Shown here: piece after piece, positions 15,836 through 24,854 of the stretch
Layout of the letters: the number at the start of each line of letters is the position of its first letter
Numbering within the stretch: position 1 is the first letter of the stretch
Assembly: GCA_965218775.1 (NCBI GenBank)
Contig: CBDCLS010000004.1
Span: forward strand, 496,001-560,000
From: CAUZIZ01 sp965218775
Lineage (GTDB): Bacteria; Acidobacteriota; UBA6911; RPQK01; JAJDTT01
Length of the DNA: 64,000 nt
Reading direction: 5' to 3'
Made by a program: the position numbers and the translations under genes
The notes under the pieces: model-generated
The model's database searches: none
Told to the model about the DNA's origin: nothing
Seen by the model: the letters and a program-made list of their open reading frames with translations, nothing else

Positions 15836-17785
15836 CTAGGGCGATTGCCAGAAGGTGAAGCGGGATCTCTTCAGGGTGCCGATGAATCCAACGTCCGAAG
15901 AGGTGAAAGCCCTCCCTGCCTTCTCATCCATGTCCAGGAAAAAGAGAAGCTCGAAAGCCGAATCGCTCTGTTCGTGAACTCCCGCATAAACCTCTACAAA
16001 CGTGTTAACCGGAAGTGTTTGGCGACCCATGATCCGAGTCAGTGGGAGAGTGAGCATGCCACCATAGGCTCTGTAGACCAGTTCGGAGCAAACCAGACGA
16101 TCGTTGGAGAAGAAGTCGAACTCGAAGTCATACGGCTTTTCGTGGTGAGAAAAGGCACGGGCGATCGCTTCTCGACGTTGGCTGTTGCTAAGTCGGGGGC
16201 GAAGGACAGCGACCGCGTCCGCTTCCCCAACTGAGTGCTCTAGACTGGTGAAAACGACTCCCTCACTGATGGCCTCGATTACGGAGTAGGGATGTCCGGC
16301 CTCGTCCTGACCCAGGAATTCGTTCCGGTGGGGTGTCACTCGAGAATCGTCGGCGACGCCCAGGGCTTCGAGTTCCTGCTGGCTCCCCAGGTAAAGGGCA
16401 GCATGGGGCCAGAACCCGGGCAGGAATGCATTGGACAGGAACCAGTTCCGTCGCTCCAACAGGATGTCGCCGGGCTGAAGTATCTCTTTGAGTTCCCGAA
16501 CTTGTTGGGGGCTGATCAATCCCCGATGGCGCGGCCGATCTATGAGACGGAAGTCGCCAAGCCAGGTGGAAACCAGCGTCTGTGCGTGGTAGACCGGGTC
16601 TCCCGTGTGTCGCCGCATTTCTCTGAGAGCGAGCAGAAGCTTTCGACTTCCGATCCGCGCCGCCGTCCGATCAATTGCCGGGCGAGCCCGCAGCGCCGCC
16701 TCGACGAGGGATTCCCAAGGAGGGCCCTTACCCCAAGGGTTTGATTTCGCCAACAAATCATATCGTTTCGCTGCGGCTTGCAGGCCAGAAACGACGTCGG
16801 CGTTGGAGAGGCTGGCCAAGAGCCGATCGTAGGTGCCGCCCGGCATCTCCCAGGTCAGATCTCCCTCGTTCAGTTTCCGCTGGGCCTGGCCGTCGTCCTC
16901 GAAGGTCTCCACCAATACGGCTGCTTTCGCCAGGAGAGTCGCAGCACTCGCATAAGCGAGCAGGAATGCCCGCGCTTCTATCTCACCGTCCTCTGGAGCA
17001 TCGTGTGCCGCTCGATAGGTCCAGATCGTCCTCAGCAGAGCCGTCCGCAGGTTCAGGTAGGTCAGAAGAAGCTGTTGGATTGCCTCCTGATCCTGCTGAC
17101 TGTAGTAGCTCGACTGGCCGCGCACGAAGGCCCCACGTAGATCCTGCATACGTTCTTGCAACCGTTCCAGCTCGGCGATGGCGGACACTGCGCCCCGCGC
17201 GTCTCGGTGGAGTCGCGCACTGACTACCCTAGAATCCTCTTGACGCCAGTGAGACCAGAGTGAGGGACCTTGAGGAAGATCCGCCACACCACGATCCCGC
17301 AGCTTCACCACAAAGAGCAGCAGTGGAATCAGCGCTATCAGGAGAGCCCCACTGACGACCCTGCTTCGATTCAATCTGCGCCTGGGGCTCATAGGAACCC
17401 ATCCCAGAACCTCGACACGATAGCGGTCACGCATCTCGTCCATGAGTCGCAGCAGGTTCTTCTGAACTCGAAGGACCCGTGCCACCGCCTCCAGCTTCAT
17501 CCAGGAGGCTGCACGGCCTCCGACGTGGGCCGCCAACTTCCGCAGGCGGTGATCGTAGAATCGGGCAAACAGCCCGGTTGGCACCAGCAGGATGGTGAAG
17601 GCAATGGTCGCCTCATCGGAAAAGTGACCCCAGACCCACCAGACTTCGAGACCATAACAGGCTGGGAACAGGATGGCTCCGACCAGGATCTGGGCTATGG
17701 AAAGAGAAGGTGGATGTTTCCTTTTTGCGACGATCCGACGGGCGATCAGATCTGTCAAGTGGTAGGGAATCTGGACATTCCCCAT
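15836..17785 (-). CDS. YiiX-like permuted NlpC/P60 (papain-fold) hydrolase with N-terminal membrane domain
   Basis: The 649-residue protein has two hydrophobic segments near the N-terminus (about residues 24-70), a long alpha-helical middle, and a C-terminal domain (about 420-620) with GDILLERRNWFLSNAFLPGF, the histidine in WPHAALYLG and the nucleophile in RLVCSELVYRAY. That order (His before Cys) is typical of the circularly permuted YiiX/YaeF group, related to LRAT-type lipid acyltransferases and hydrolases. The gene follows plsC; before the IS4 insertion only about 57 bp separated them, so the pair was probably an operon and a lipid-related role is plausible. The start codon lies inside the IS4 target duplication and has lost its native ribosome-binding site. 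Confidence 0.8.
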   Translation of the reverse strand: MGNVQIPYHLTDLIARRIVAKRKHPPSLSIAQILVGAILFPACYGLEVWWVWGHFSDEATIAFTILLVPTGLFARFYDHRLRKLAAHVGGRAASWMKLEAVARVLRVQKNLLRLMDEMRDRYRVEVLGWVPMSPRRRLNRSRVVSGALLIALIPLLLFVVKLRDRGVADLPQGPSLWSHWRQEDSRVVSARLHRDARGAVSAIAELERLQERMQDLRGAFVRGQSSYYSQQDQEAIQQLLLTYLNLRTALLRTIWTYRAAHDAPEDGEIEARAFLLAYASAATLLAKAAVLVETFEDDGQAQRKLNEGDLTWEMPGGTYDRLLASLSNADVVSGLQAAAKRYDLLAKSNPWGKGPPWESLVEAALRARPAIDRTAARIGSRKLLLALREMRRHTGDPVYHAQTLVSTWLGDFRLIDRPRHRGLISPQQVRELKEILQPGDILLERRNWFLSNAFLPGFWPHAALYLGSQQELEALGVADDSRVTPHRNEFLGQDEAGHPYSVIEAISEGVVFTSLEHSVGEADAVAVLRPRLSNSQRREAIARAFSHHEKPYDFEFDFFSNDRLVCSELVYRAYGGMLTLPLTRIMGRQTLPVNTFVEVYAGVHEQSDSAFELLFFLDMDEKAGRAFTSSDVGFIGTLKRSRFTFWQSP

Positions 17786-17788
17786 TTT

Positions 17789-19048
17789 TCAGAGGCCCAG
17801 AGGAAGCAGGGACAGCTGACGGGAGCTGGGATCGGGTCGAGCCCCGCCAATCCCGCTGTGGCGGCCGAATAGGAGCTGCTTGATGCCATCGGCTATGGCA
17901 TAGAAGCGGAACTCCGGGATGCCGTAGATCCGTTTGGCTGCCTGCTCGATGTGTTGGACCAGAAGGGCCAGCTTGGCCCTTTTACCCAGATAGACACAGG
18001 CGAAGAAGGCGGCGATCATGACCAAGGCGGCCATATTGCGCAGGCGCTCATACTTGAGCAAACGGATGTCTTCCAACTCGTAGCTCTGCTTGATAAATCG
18101 GATCGTTTCCTCGACACGCCAGCGGCTCAGATAGCTCTCGACCACCCGCCACTGGCTCTTGCGCGAGCGTTTGACCGTCTGGTTCGTCAGAAGCATCAGG
18201 GGACGGGGGCCAAAGCCATCCACCACCACCAGGTACAGCGATTGGTCGAAACCGGGCAAACGCACCCCTCGGGCCCCAAACTCCAACCGGTAGACCTTCT
18301 CCCCCGCACTCGTCTCCTTGATCACGACTTCCCGGTAGCGGCGCCGACAACCACGCGCCCACTCCTCGGCGCTCTTCTTGCTGCGCCCTGAGATCAGGTG
18401 ACGATCCCCCCGCTGGCACACCAGGAACGGGTGTCCCCGCTTCAGCAGGACTTCGAGGATCTCCTCCCGATCCCCTCCCCGGTCCATCACCCAGATCCCT
18501 CGCCCTTGGGTGGCTTTGGAGACTCGCCCAATCGCCTTGAGGATCTCGTCGTTTTCGCTCACAAAGTCCGGCGCTTTCTGCGAGTACAGCTCCTGGTACA
18601 ACGGCAGCACCTCGGCACTCCCCCGCCTCGCTCCGACCACCTCACAGCACCAGTATCCATCTCGGATCTCCCCTCGGGAGCCGTCCCGGACCCGCGCCAG
18701 GTATTGCATCTTCCGGGCATATGGCTTACTCACATCCGTGGGGTCCACAATCAACAGCGTCTCCTTCTCCACCCGCCAGGCCGCCAACTCCAGCAGATTC
18801 TTTCCCACCGCTCCTCTCAATCCCTGACGGTTGAGTTGGCGGCTCAGCCGCTCGATGACTTTCTTCAGAGCGATCTCCTCCTCCAGTGCTCGCGCAATCT
18901 CGCTGAGCCGGACCGACGCCCGACACTGCATCCCGTAGAGCACCTCCCGGATCAAACGAGCGGCGGTCTTCGGTAATCCTTCAGAGACCTTCCCCGAAAA
19001 TTCTCTCAGCTGCTCTCGAATCTTCCACGCTACTTTGGCATCATGCAT
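17789..19048 (-). CDS. IS4-family transposase
   Basis: The 419-residue product shows the three acidic regions of IS4-type DDE transposases: LIVDPTDVSKPYA, IWVMDRGGDREE, and the C-terminal signature YLSRWRVEETIRFIKQSYEL (Y-R-E-K pattern). It seems full length and uninterrupted, so the element may be active. Its stop codon immediately precedes the target duplication, which is unusually close to the element end. Confidence 0.92.
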   Translation of the reverse strand: MHDAKVAWKIREQLREFSGKVSEGLPKTAARLIREVLYGMQCRASVRLSEIARALEEEIALKKVIERLSRQLNRQGLRGAVGKNLLELAAWRVEKETLLIVDPTDVSKPYARKMQYLARVRDGSRGEIRDGYWCCEVVGARRGSAEVLPLYQELYSQKAPDFVSENDEILKAIGRVSKATQGRGIWVMDRGGDREEILEVLLKRGHPFLVCQRGDRHLISGRSKKSAEEWARGCRRRYREVVIKETSAGEKVYRLEFGARGVRLPGFDQSLYLVVVDGFGPRPLMLLTNQTVKRSRKSQWRVVESYLSRWRVEETIRFIKQSYELEDIRLLKYERLRNMAALVMIAAFFACVYLGKRAKLALLVQHIEQAAKRIYGIPEFRFYAIADGIKQLLFGRHSGIGGARPDPSSRQLSLLPLGL

Positions 19049-19139
19049 CTGGGTCCCTCCGCTTAATTGGTTGTTGGGTTTGGAGTTCCGCCAACCAGTC
19101 TAAGCGCTAGGGACCCACACTTTTGGGGGTCGACAGTTC
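17789..19139 (-). mobile_element. IS4-family element inserted at the start codon of the YiiX-like gene
   Basis: CCCCATTTT occurs at 17780-17788 and 19140-19148, flanking the transposase and about 90 bp of upstream sequence, and is read as a 9-bp target duplication. It contains the ATG of the downstream gene (reverse complement AAAATGGGG). The right end reads GAACTGTCGACCCCC on the minus strand; I could not find a convincing matching inverted repeat at the left end, so the exact left boundary is approximate. Confidence 0.75.
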
Positions 19140-19202
19140 CCCCATTTTCTCCCAATTTCAACCCATCCCACTTCCCTTATCGCCCTACTCTCTTGTTCTC
19201 AA

Positions 19203-20258
19203 CTACTTGAGAGAATTCACCCTCAATTTTTGGGGAATGTCCTGGTAGGGAATCGCCCCAGTGATCAATCCGAACAAGGCAGGAAATACCCCCAACAGGG
19301 CTTCGGCCAACGCCTGGAGTGGGCCCAGAGGGCCAGGCAAGAGATGGGCGGGTTCTTCTAGCAGTCTCTGGTGAAGACCCGCCTTCTCTCTCAACCTCTC
19401 GTAACGTCGTAGTTGACGTTCCACTTCAGAAACCGCAGTCGGATCAGCTTCGACATAGTGGTTGAAGCAGGCTGCCATCCGGTAGAGCAACTCTCCTCGC
19501 AGCCCCTTTCTGTCAACTCCAGAGAGTCCGGTCGTGCGGGCACGCCGCAGGTAAACGTCTACCAACCGCTCAACGAAGGGTACGCGTTCGGTCGACTCGA
19601 CATGGAAGGCAAGCGATTTCAGGGCCGTGTCGATGCGATTAGTGAGTTCTCGGATCGCCTCCCGTGGGTTGGTCGAGTAGAGCGCTGACAGGTCGGCTAC
19701 CTTGAGCGGAACTCCGAAGCGAATAAAGGCGTCTGCCCGGAATCTCCGGCGTGGCTCGAACTGCAGTCCAACTGGCACCACGCTGAGGTTCAAAGCGAAG
19801 CTGGCCGCCGACTCCGCCTGCAGAGCGATTCGTGCGGCGCCGGTCTTCAGCAACGCCAGCTGGGGATCGTCTTGGCTGAGCCCTTCTGGAAAGATTGCGG
19901 TGACACACCCCTTGTGAAGCAGCTCAAGGTATCGGTCGAATGCCTCCAGATTGCGTCGCTGGCCACGCGGATCGTCCTGAAGCCGGACCACAGGGATCGC
20001 CCCGAAAGCCTCAAGAATTGGACGCATTGGACTGCTAAAGAGCTTGTGCTTGGCTCCGAAGTGGACAGGTTGGGACAGAAGATCGACGAGCACCGCTGGA
20101 TCGACCAAAGAGTTCGGATGATTGGCAACCAACAGCACCGGACCTTGTTTGGGAAACAGTTCTCTCCCTTGTACCTGAATCGACCGATAGTACACACGAA
20201 GGGCGATTCGAAGGAATCCCTTGATGGTGAGACGGATCCCGCTACGGAAGCTGAACAT
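19203..20258 (-). CDS. 1-acyl-sn-glycerol-3-phosphate acyltransferase family protein (PlsC-like)
   Basis: The 351-residue product carries the acyltransferase block I as NHPNSLVDP (H-x4-D) near residue 47, and the later FPEGLSQDDP block. A hydrophobic N-terminal region and a C-terminal hydrophobic patch suggest association with the inner membrane. Family members transfer an acyl chain to lysophosphatidate in phospholipid synthesis; proteins of this longer form (about 350 residues) may act on other lysolipids. It probably formed an operon with the YiiX-like gene before IS4 inserted between them. Confidence 0.85.
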   Translation of the reverse strand: MFSFRSGIRLTIKGFLRIALRVYYRSIQVQGRELFPKQGPVLLVANHPNSLVDPAVLVDLLSQPVHFGAKHKLFSSPMRPILEAFGAIPVVRLQDDPRGQRRNLEAFDRYLELLHKGCVTAIFPEGLSQDDPQLALLKTGAARIALQAESAASFALNLSVVPVGLQFEPRRRFRADAFIRFGVPLKVADLSALYSTNPREAIRELTNRIDTALKSLAFHVESTERVPFVERLVDVYLRRARTTGLSGVDRKGLRGELLYRMAACFNHYVEADPTAVSEVERQLRRYERLREKAGLHQRLLEEPAHLLPGPLGPLQALAEALLGVFPALFGLITGAIPYQDIPQKLRVNSLK

Positions 20259-20374
20259 GTTCGTATCAGGATCTTAGTGCAAGCAGGAGTGAGAGGCAAA
20301 GCTTCAAGTTCGCTGGGCTGGTGGGGCCGACCTCAAACGTCATTGGAACCTCGCACGTTTGGATCACCGATTAA

Positions 20375-20491
20375 TGCGAGAACTATGGAAGCCTGAAGCG
20401 CCAGCGAGGGGGTGGGCGAATGCCTTTTTGGCAACGCATCTCGCAGATCCCCAACCCCTCGCTCGCGCTTCAGGCTTCTATGGCTCACGCA
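20375..20491. repeat. Large palindrome with CCTGAAGCGCCAGCGAGGG arms
   Basis: The arms at about 20375-20419 and 20450-20491 are imperfect inverted repeats (GAAGCCTGAAGCGC, then AGCGAGGG) around a 30-bp loop. It lies in the 270-bp gap between the aminotransferase and plsC genes. It may form a strong hairpin (terminator-like or REP-like). No gene is seen in the gap. Confidence 0.75.
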
Positions 20492-20531
20492 GTTTCTTTC
20501 CTGAATGGGGCTAGGACTACTGGGGGCGGGA

Positions 20532-21506
20532 CTAAGGTGAAACGCCACTTGCAAGCTCGAGCTGCTGCTTCTCCCAAGCAGGCAGCTGATCCGCATACTC
20601 GTGCGCCTGGGCCACGAAGTCGACGCCTGCCATGCGCTTCCATCCGTCGAGAAGCCTTTGGAAAATGGGGCCTCGGTGCCCATCACCCACCGGCTGTCCT
20701 TCGAAGCTTCGGGCGTGAACCACACAGTAGGTGGTGGAAGTACACAGCATCTCATCGGCCTGGAGAGCCTCATAGCGGCCTAGGTTGACCTCGCGGGTGG
20801 GGATCCCGATTTCCCGGGCCACATCCAGGGTGGCTCCGCGGGAGACGCCTCGAAGAATGTTGCGTCCTTCGGGGGTTAGGAGTTCTCCGTCCTTGACGAG
20901 GAACAGGTTCCAGCCGGGACCTTCGGCCAGAAAGCCGTCCGGATCCAGTAGAATCGGCCATTTATTCTCGCCCATACGTGCTCCCTGCAACTGGGCCAAC
21001 TGATAGTGCAAGCGACTACGAGTCTTGGCCTTTGGATCGACCAGGTGGGCCGGCACCGCCTGCTGGGGAACAATTACCAGATCGACTCCCCGGTCGTAGT
21101 TGGAGGCAAAGTGACCCATGTGGGTGATGAGCGGCCAGCAGTTGATGGAAACCGTTGGCCTCACCCCTTTAGGGAAGGCGCTTTGGTAAAGGGGCAGAGG
21201 CCCTCTGGAGACATCGTGCATGATTTGCCAGTCCATCTGCGATGGCTCTGTGGATAGGTTCCGTTCCAGAGTCTGAACGGTCAGCTCGTCCATCTCCTCC
21301 AGGGTAAGACCCGAGTCAATCTCCAGCAGCCGCAGGGAGCCGTAGAGTCGCTCCAAATGGTGGCGCAGGCGGAAGGGTCTGCCCTGAAAGGTACGGGTCA
21401 CTTCAAAAGCCATATCACCGAACATCAACGCCGAGTCGAAGATGGAGACACACGCCTCGGATTCGGGCACGAACTCCCCATTGAAATAAACCGTTCTTTC
21501 AGACAT
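20532..21506 (-). CDS. Class IV aminotransferase (branched-chain or D-amino-acid type)
   Basis: The 324-residue product has the fold-type IV PLP pattern: FNGEFVPESEACVSIFDSAL at the N-terminus, a catalytic lysine at about residue 161 (KTRSRLHYQLA), and the glutamate motif EGPGWNLFLVKDGELLTP. It transfers amino groups between an amino acid and 2-oxoglutarate or another 2-oxo acid in the cytosol. IlvE-type branched-chain, D-alanine and aminodeoxychorismate lyase relatives share these motifs; sequence alone does not choose among them, though length and opening favour an IlvE-like enzyme. The start is ATG at 21506 with a purine-rich GGAGGTGCTGACC upstream. Confidence 0.82.
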   Translation of the reverse strand: MSERTVYFNGEFVPESEACVSIFDSALMFGDMAFEVTRTFQGRPFRLRHHLERLYGSLRLLEIDSGLTLEEMDELTVQTLERNLSTEPSQMDWQIMHDVSRGPLPLYQSAFPKGVRPTVSINCWPLITHMGHFASNYDRGVDLVIVPQQAVPAHLVDPKAKTRSRLHYQLAQLQGARMGENKWPILLDPDGFLAEGPGWNLFLVKDGELLTPEGRNILRGVSRGATLDVAREIGIPTREVNLGRYEALQADEMLCTSTTYCVVHARSFEGQPVGDGHRGPIFQRLLDGWKRMAGVDFVAQAHEYADQLPAWEKQQLELASGVSP

Positions 21507-21566
21507 AGGTCAGCACCTCCAGTAATCTGAATTGTAGCCGGCTCTTCTCAGAGGCGGAAGACTCTA

Positions 21567-21728
21567 GTGGACTGTAACACCTGAATCGCTAGTGCCTGAG
21601 CGTCCCTCGAGCCCGATCTCTGCGTTGCGCTTTCTCGCCATAGTCCAAACTATGCCTGCGTCAGCGCGCCTTGACCTCGGGCCCGAATGGCTCGCACATC
21701 CACTACCGATTCAAGCGTTACAGTCCAC
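21567..21728. mobile_element. MITE family B, 162-bp copy with TCTA target duplication
   Basis: The ends GTGGACTGTAACACCTGAAT and (reverse complement) GTGGACTGTAACGCTTGAAT are inverted repeats; the interior continues as an imperfect palindrome including CGAGCCATTCGGGC and a central ATAGTCCAAACTAT hairpin. TCTA lies on both sides (21563-21566 and 21729-21732); the right copy contains the TAG stop of the DUF5916 gene. This is the longest and clearest copy of the family. Confidence 0.8.
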
Positions 21729-21729
21729 T

Positions 21730-24078
21730 CTAGAGACTCAGTAGGTAAGAGAACTTGACGAAGAACTGCCTGGAGTCATTGAGGAAGCCTCGGGATCGGC
21801 GGCCCGTGAGACCCATTTCTTGCTCGAGCAGGTCCAGATTCCGACGGTTGTCGTTATAGCCCACATAGAGAGCAGTCCAGGGATTGACGAGATAGGTCAG
21901 AAGAAAGTCGCCGTTGAGATTCTTGGAGCTTTCGATCGAGGTCAGATCGAGGTTGGATAGCACCGTTTCATACTGGAGGATGAAGCGCAGCGATAGCCTA
22001 CGATTGAACTGCCAATCCCAGCGCGAGCGAAGGATGTGATTGTTGAAAATGTTGGCGGCAGAGGATCGGTCCAGGAGACGTTCTAGAAGGTACACATTCT
22101 CGTTCCGGAGGGAGGTTGAAGGACGAAAAGTGACCGACAGGTTTGCCCGAGTCAGGTCCACCAGATCAGGCTCCTGTCCGACTTGCGGAAGCAGATTGAT
22201 CTCCGTTCCCTCGGAGTACTCAAGCTCCAAAGATACCCAAGAGAGGTAGTTGCTTGACGCAAACACTCCCGACCTGTGATGGGAATACTCCCGTGTCTTG
22301 ATCTGAGCCGGGATGTCGCCCGGACGCAGCAGTTCGCGATCCCCGATTTGGAAAAGCTCCAGGTGAGTTTCTCCACTCAGCTCCCAGCCGACTCCGAGGT
22401 CATAGAACCGGTGCAGGGGTTTGTGCTGGCGGTCCCAGATGCCGTTCACCAGGAGGGTCGGCCCCCAGGAGATCAGGTATTTGCCCTCTCGGCGGAAACG
22501 GTAGTCTGCGTGCTCCCTGAGACTCCGAACGTCCGGCCGCAAAGACGGCGGCTGGATGCGGCGGCCGGAGAAGAGGAGACGTCTCACCCGCCGTCCCGGG
22601 AGAAACCCGGTCTCGGTCAGGAATCCAGGACTCCGGTCGCTGTAATCCAACGTGGAAAGCAGGTGTCGTCCCCGACGCAGCAGGCGCGCATCGTAGGCGG
22701 GACCAGCCTGCTCAGCTCCATTGGCAGTGCGCGTCCGGCTGGCTACCGCTTGTGCGCTGAACGCCCAGTTCCGATTCAGCTTCAATCTGGTGTCTACACC
22801 ACCCACACGGTTCAAGCCCAGATCGAGGGCGCGCTCCGTGTAGATCACGCCCAGCGTAGATTCGCTCAAAATGTCACGATTTACCCGAAGCACGCCAAAG
22901 CGAGCACGGGAACCGAACAAGGCATCCGATTCAGGGACACTCTTGCCCGGCGACTCATCATCGGCCAGCAGCGCTCCGATGGCCCAGGGACCTTTCTTGC
23001 CAGTCAAGCGGACGCCCAGGCGCGGATCCTGAATCCGGCGGCTGAAGAACAGATTGATGGGGGTCTGGAAGAAACTGGAGTTTTCCTGAAAGAAGGGTCT
23101 CTTTTCCGGAAAGAAAACCTCGAAGCGCCGGTTGACGGTCACCTGGGGCAGATCTGATTCCACCTGGCTGAAGTCAGGATTGACTGCGATGTCGAGGGCA
23201 AAGCTATCCTGGAAGACCAGCTTGGCATCCAGTCCTCCATCGATCTCGCCCCGGTCCGAAACGAATTGCCTCTGAGCTGGCCGACTCGGATCCAGGCTTC
23301 GGAAGGACCGGAAGAAACCGTAGGGAATGAGCTGTACGCTGCGGCCTGGCGAGACCCGCTGCAGCCCTTCAAGGGCTGCATACTGATTCAAGTCTCCCTC
23401 CACACTAGAGGAGACCAGGGGCCAGGTGCTCATCTCGTTGTTTCTGGGGATGTAACGCCAGAACCCGATCCCCCAGACCTGCTTTTCGGTGGAGGGGAAG
23501 CGCAGGCTTCGGAAGGGAATGGACATCCAGACCACGTAGCCTTCCTTGGTGCGCCGCCCCTGGGATTCCCAGAGAGTGTCGAAGGCGGTGTCGTACCCCA
23601 CACCCTCCACATACCGCCCATCCTGCTGAATACCCAAAGGATTGGTTGACAACTCGTAGGATCGGAGCTTGTCCCAGAACGTGTCCAATGAAACCAAGAC
23701 CCAGTCGTCCCCCTCGAACTTCTCGCGTCTGGTCATGCGAGCCCGGACCTTCTCCGCCTCCGAGTCGAAGCAGACGAAAACCACGTAAAGACGTTCATCG
23801 TCGTAGCCTGAATAGACTTCAGTTCGTTGGGTGGAGGGGACTCCGTCGCGGGGACGGCGCTGGAGGAAGCCCTCGACTCGCGCCAGCTGACCTTCCATCT
23901 TCGGGCTCGGCCTCATTTCCAGAAAATCTTCTAGGGTAGGAGGCTCACTGATTCGCGGGATTACCAGGGGTTCTGGGGGGGAACCGCTTCCCCTGGCAAG
24001 CCCAACGAAAAGGAGCAGCAGAAAGGGTAGCGGCAAACGTACAAGGCGGACTGTGATCCGGGGCAACATTCGCCTCAA
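21730..24078 (-). CDS. DUF5916 outer-membrane protein with N-terminal CBM9-like domain
   Basis: The 782-residue product has an N-terminal signal peptide (LPLPFLLLLFVGLARG), a CBM9-like beta domain (about 45-215; GYDDERLYVVFVCFDSEAEK), then a long region with the DUF5916 character (FFPEKRPFFQENSSFF, FSRRIQ) that runs as amphipathic strands to a C-terminus ending FVKFSYLLSL, typical of a beta-barrel. It is expected in the outer membrane; the family is found mostly in Acidobacteriota, Gemmatimonadota and Bacteroidota and its cargo is unknown. MITE B inserted at the stop codon without changing the coding sequence. Confidence 0.88.
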   Translation of the reverse strand: MRRMLPRITVRLVRLPLPFLLLLFVGLARGSGSPPEPLVIPRISEPPTLEDFLEMRPSPKMEGQLARVEGFLQRRPRDGVPSTQRTEVYSGYDDERLYVVFVCFDSEAEKVRARMTRREKFEGDDWVLVSLDTFWDKLRSYELSTNPLGIQQDGRYVEGVGYDTAFDTLWESQGRRTKEGYVVWMSIPFRSLRFPSTEKQVWGIGFWRYIPRNNEMSTWPLVSSSVEGDLNQYAALEGLQRVSPGRSVQLIPYGFFRSFRSLDPSRPAQRQFVSDRGEIDGGLDAKLVFQDSFALDIAVNPDFSQVESDLPQVTVNRRFEVFFPEKRPFFQENSSFFQTPINLFFSRRIQDPRLGVRLTGKKGPWAIGALLADDESPGKSVPESDALFGSRARFGVLRVNRDILSESTLGVIYTERALDLGLNRVGGVDTRLKLNRNWAFSAQAVASRTRTANGAEQAGPAYDARLLRRGRHLLSTLDYSDRSPGFLTETGFLPGRRVRRLLFSGRRIQPPSLRPDVRSLREHADYRFRREGKYLISWGPTLLVNGIWDRQHKPLHRFYDLGVGWELSGETHLELFQIGDRELLRPGDIPAQIKTREYSHHRSGVFASSNYLSWVSLELEYSEGTEINLLPQVGQEPDLVDLTRANLSVTFRPSTSLRNENVYLLERLLDRSSAANIFNNHILRSRWDWQFNRRLSLRFILQYETVLSNLDLTSIESSKNLNGDFLLTYLVNPWTALYVGYNDNRRNLDLLEQEMGLTGRRSRGFLNDSRQFFVKFSYLLSL

Positions 24079-24176
24079 GGCAATCTAAGACGTTGAAATT
24101 CTGGGTGCCATCGCCTCCATCTCAGACTCGGAATCTTACAGGAGCTCGCTCCCGCGACTCTGGCGCGTATCTGTGT

Positions 24177-24809
24177 TTACTTTGTGCCGAAGTCTTGAGC
24201 GCGGACGTTCCATCCGGTGATGTAGTTGTAGGCGTCGACAATTAGCTGGAAAGTCGAGTCGAGCTCTTCCATCGATTGCGGTGTATAGAGGAGGACGAAT
24301 CCTTCCCAACCCTCCTGGTTCGACATGGGGTGAGGGAGTGCCCAGCCTGCCCTTACTGCTTGCCGCGCCCGGTCGGCGGGCAAAGCGATGTGCAAGCTTC
24401 CATCTGCATGAATGTGAGCAAACTCGCGTCCGCGTCGGATTATTTCAGGGTTGACCAAGCTTATCTTGTTGTGTAACCAGAGGCCTCGCACGCCTGGCAC
24501 TGATAGGATCGTGGGTCGATTTTCCACGCCTGGCAGGGCAAAGGCCCGGCGGAAAAGCTCTTCGTTTACCTCCGGAACGGGATCCACGTCGATCTGCCTG
24601 TGAGGAATGTCCAAAGTTACCTTGGGAGGGAGACCCTCCCGTCGCGGCAGAGTCGGGTAGGATGAGCCGGCTTCCGCACTGGGTGCCGCTGCCTGCGATC
24701 CCGATTCGCTGCCCGCGCCGGCAGTAACAGGAACGATTGTTGCCGCCACCAGAATGAGGCTTGCAACGAGGCATCCATGGATTTCGACAGGATTTGACGC
24801 CATGCCCAA
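24177..24809 (-). CDS. Secreted protein with a luciferase-like (PF17648/DUF5519) domain
   Basis: The 210-residue product has a hydrophobic N-terminal segment (LVASLILVAATIVPVTAGAG) that reads as a signal peptide, and a C-terminal domain with FAHIHADGSLHIALP and GWALPHPMSNQEGWEGFVLL. The HxH plus PHP-containing pattern matches the domain named luciferase in family databases (DUF5519); most bacterial members have no shown light-emitting activity, so none is claimed. The gene is isolated, with an IS256 element upstream of it on the opposite strand. Confidence 0.7.
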   Translation of the reverse strand: MGMASNPVEIHGCLVASLILVAATIVPVTAGAGSESGSQAAAPSAEAGSSYPTLPRREGLPPKVTLDIPHRQIDVDPVPEVNEELFRRAFALPGVENRPTILSVPGVRGLWLHNKISLVNPEIIRRGREFAHIHADGSLHIALPADRARQAVRAGWALPHPMSNQEGWEGFVLLYTPQSMEELDSTFQLIVDAYNYITGWNVRAQDFGTK

Positions 24810-24854
24810 CCTTCAGTAGCGTAACTTCTTTTCTGTAAATTCTGGTCAGGCCTG

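Noticed and set aside
24177..24809. Claim of bioluminescence from the luciferase-named domain
   Set aside because: The domain name reflects distant homology; a secreted 210-residue bacterial protein gives no evidence of light emission.
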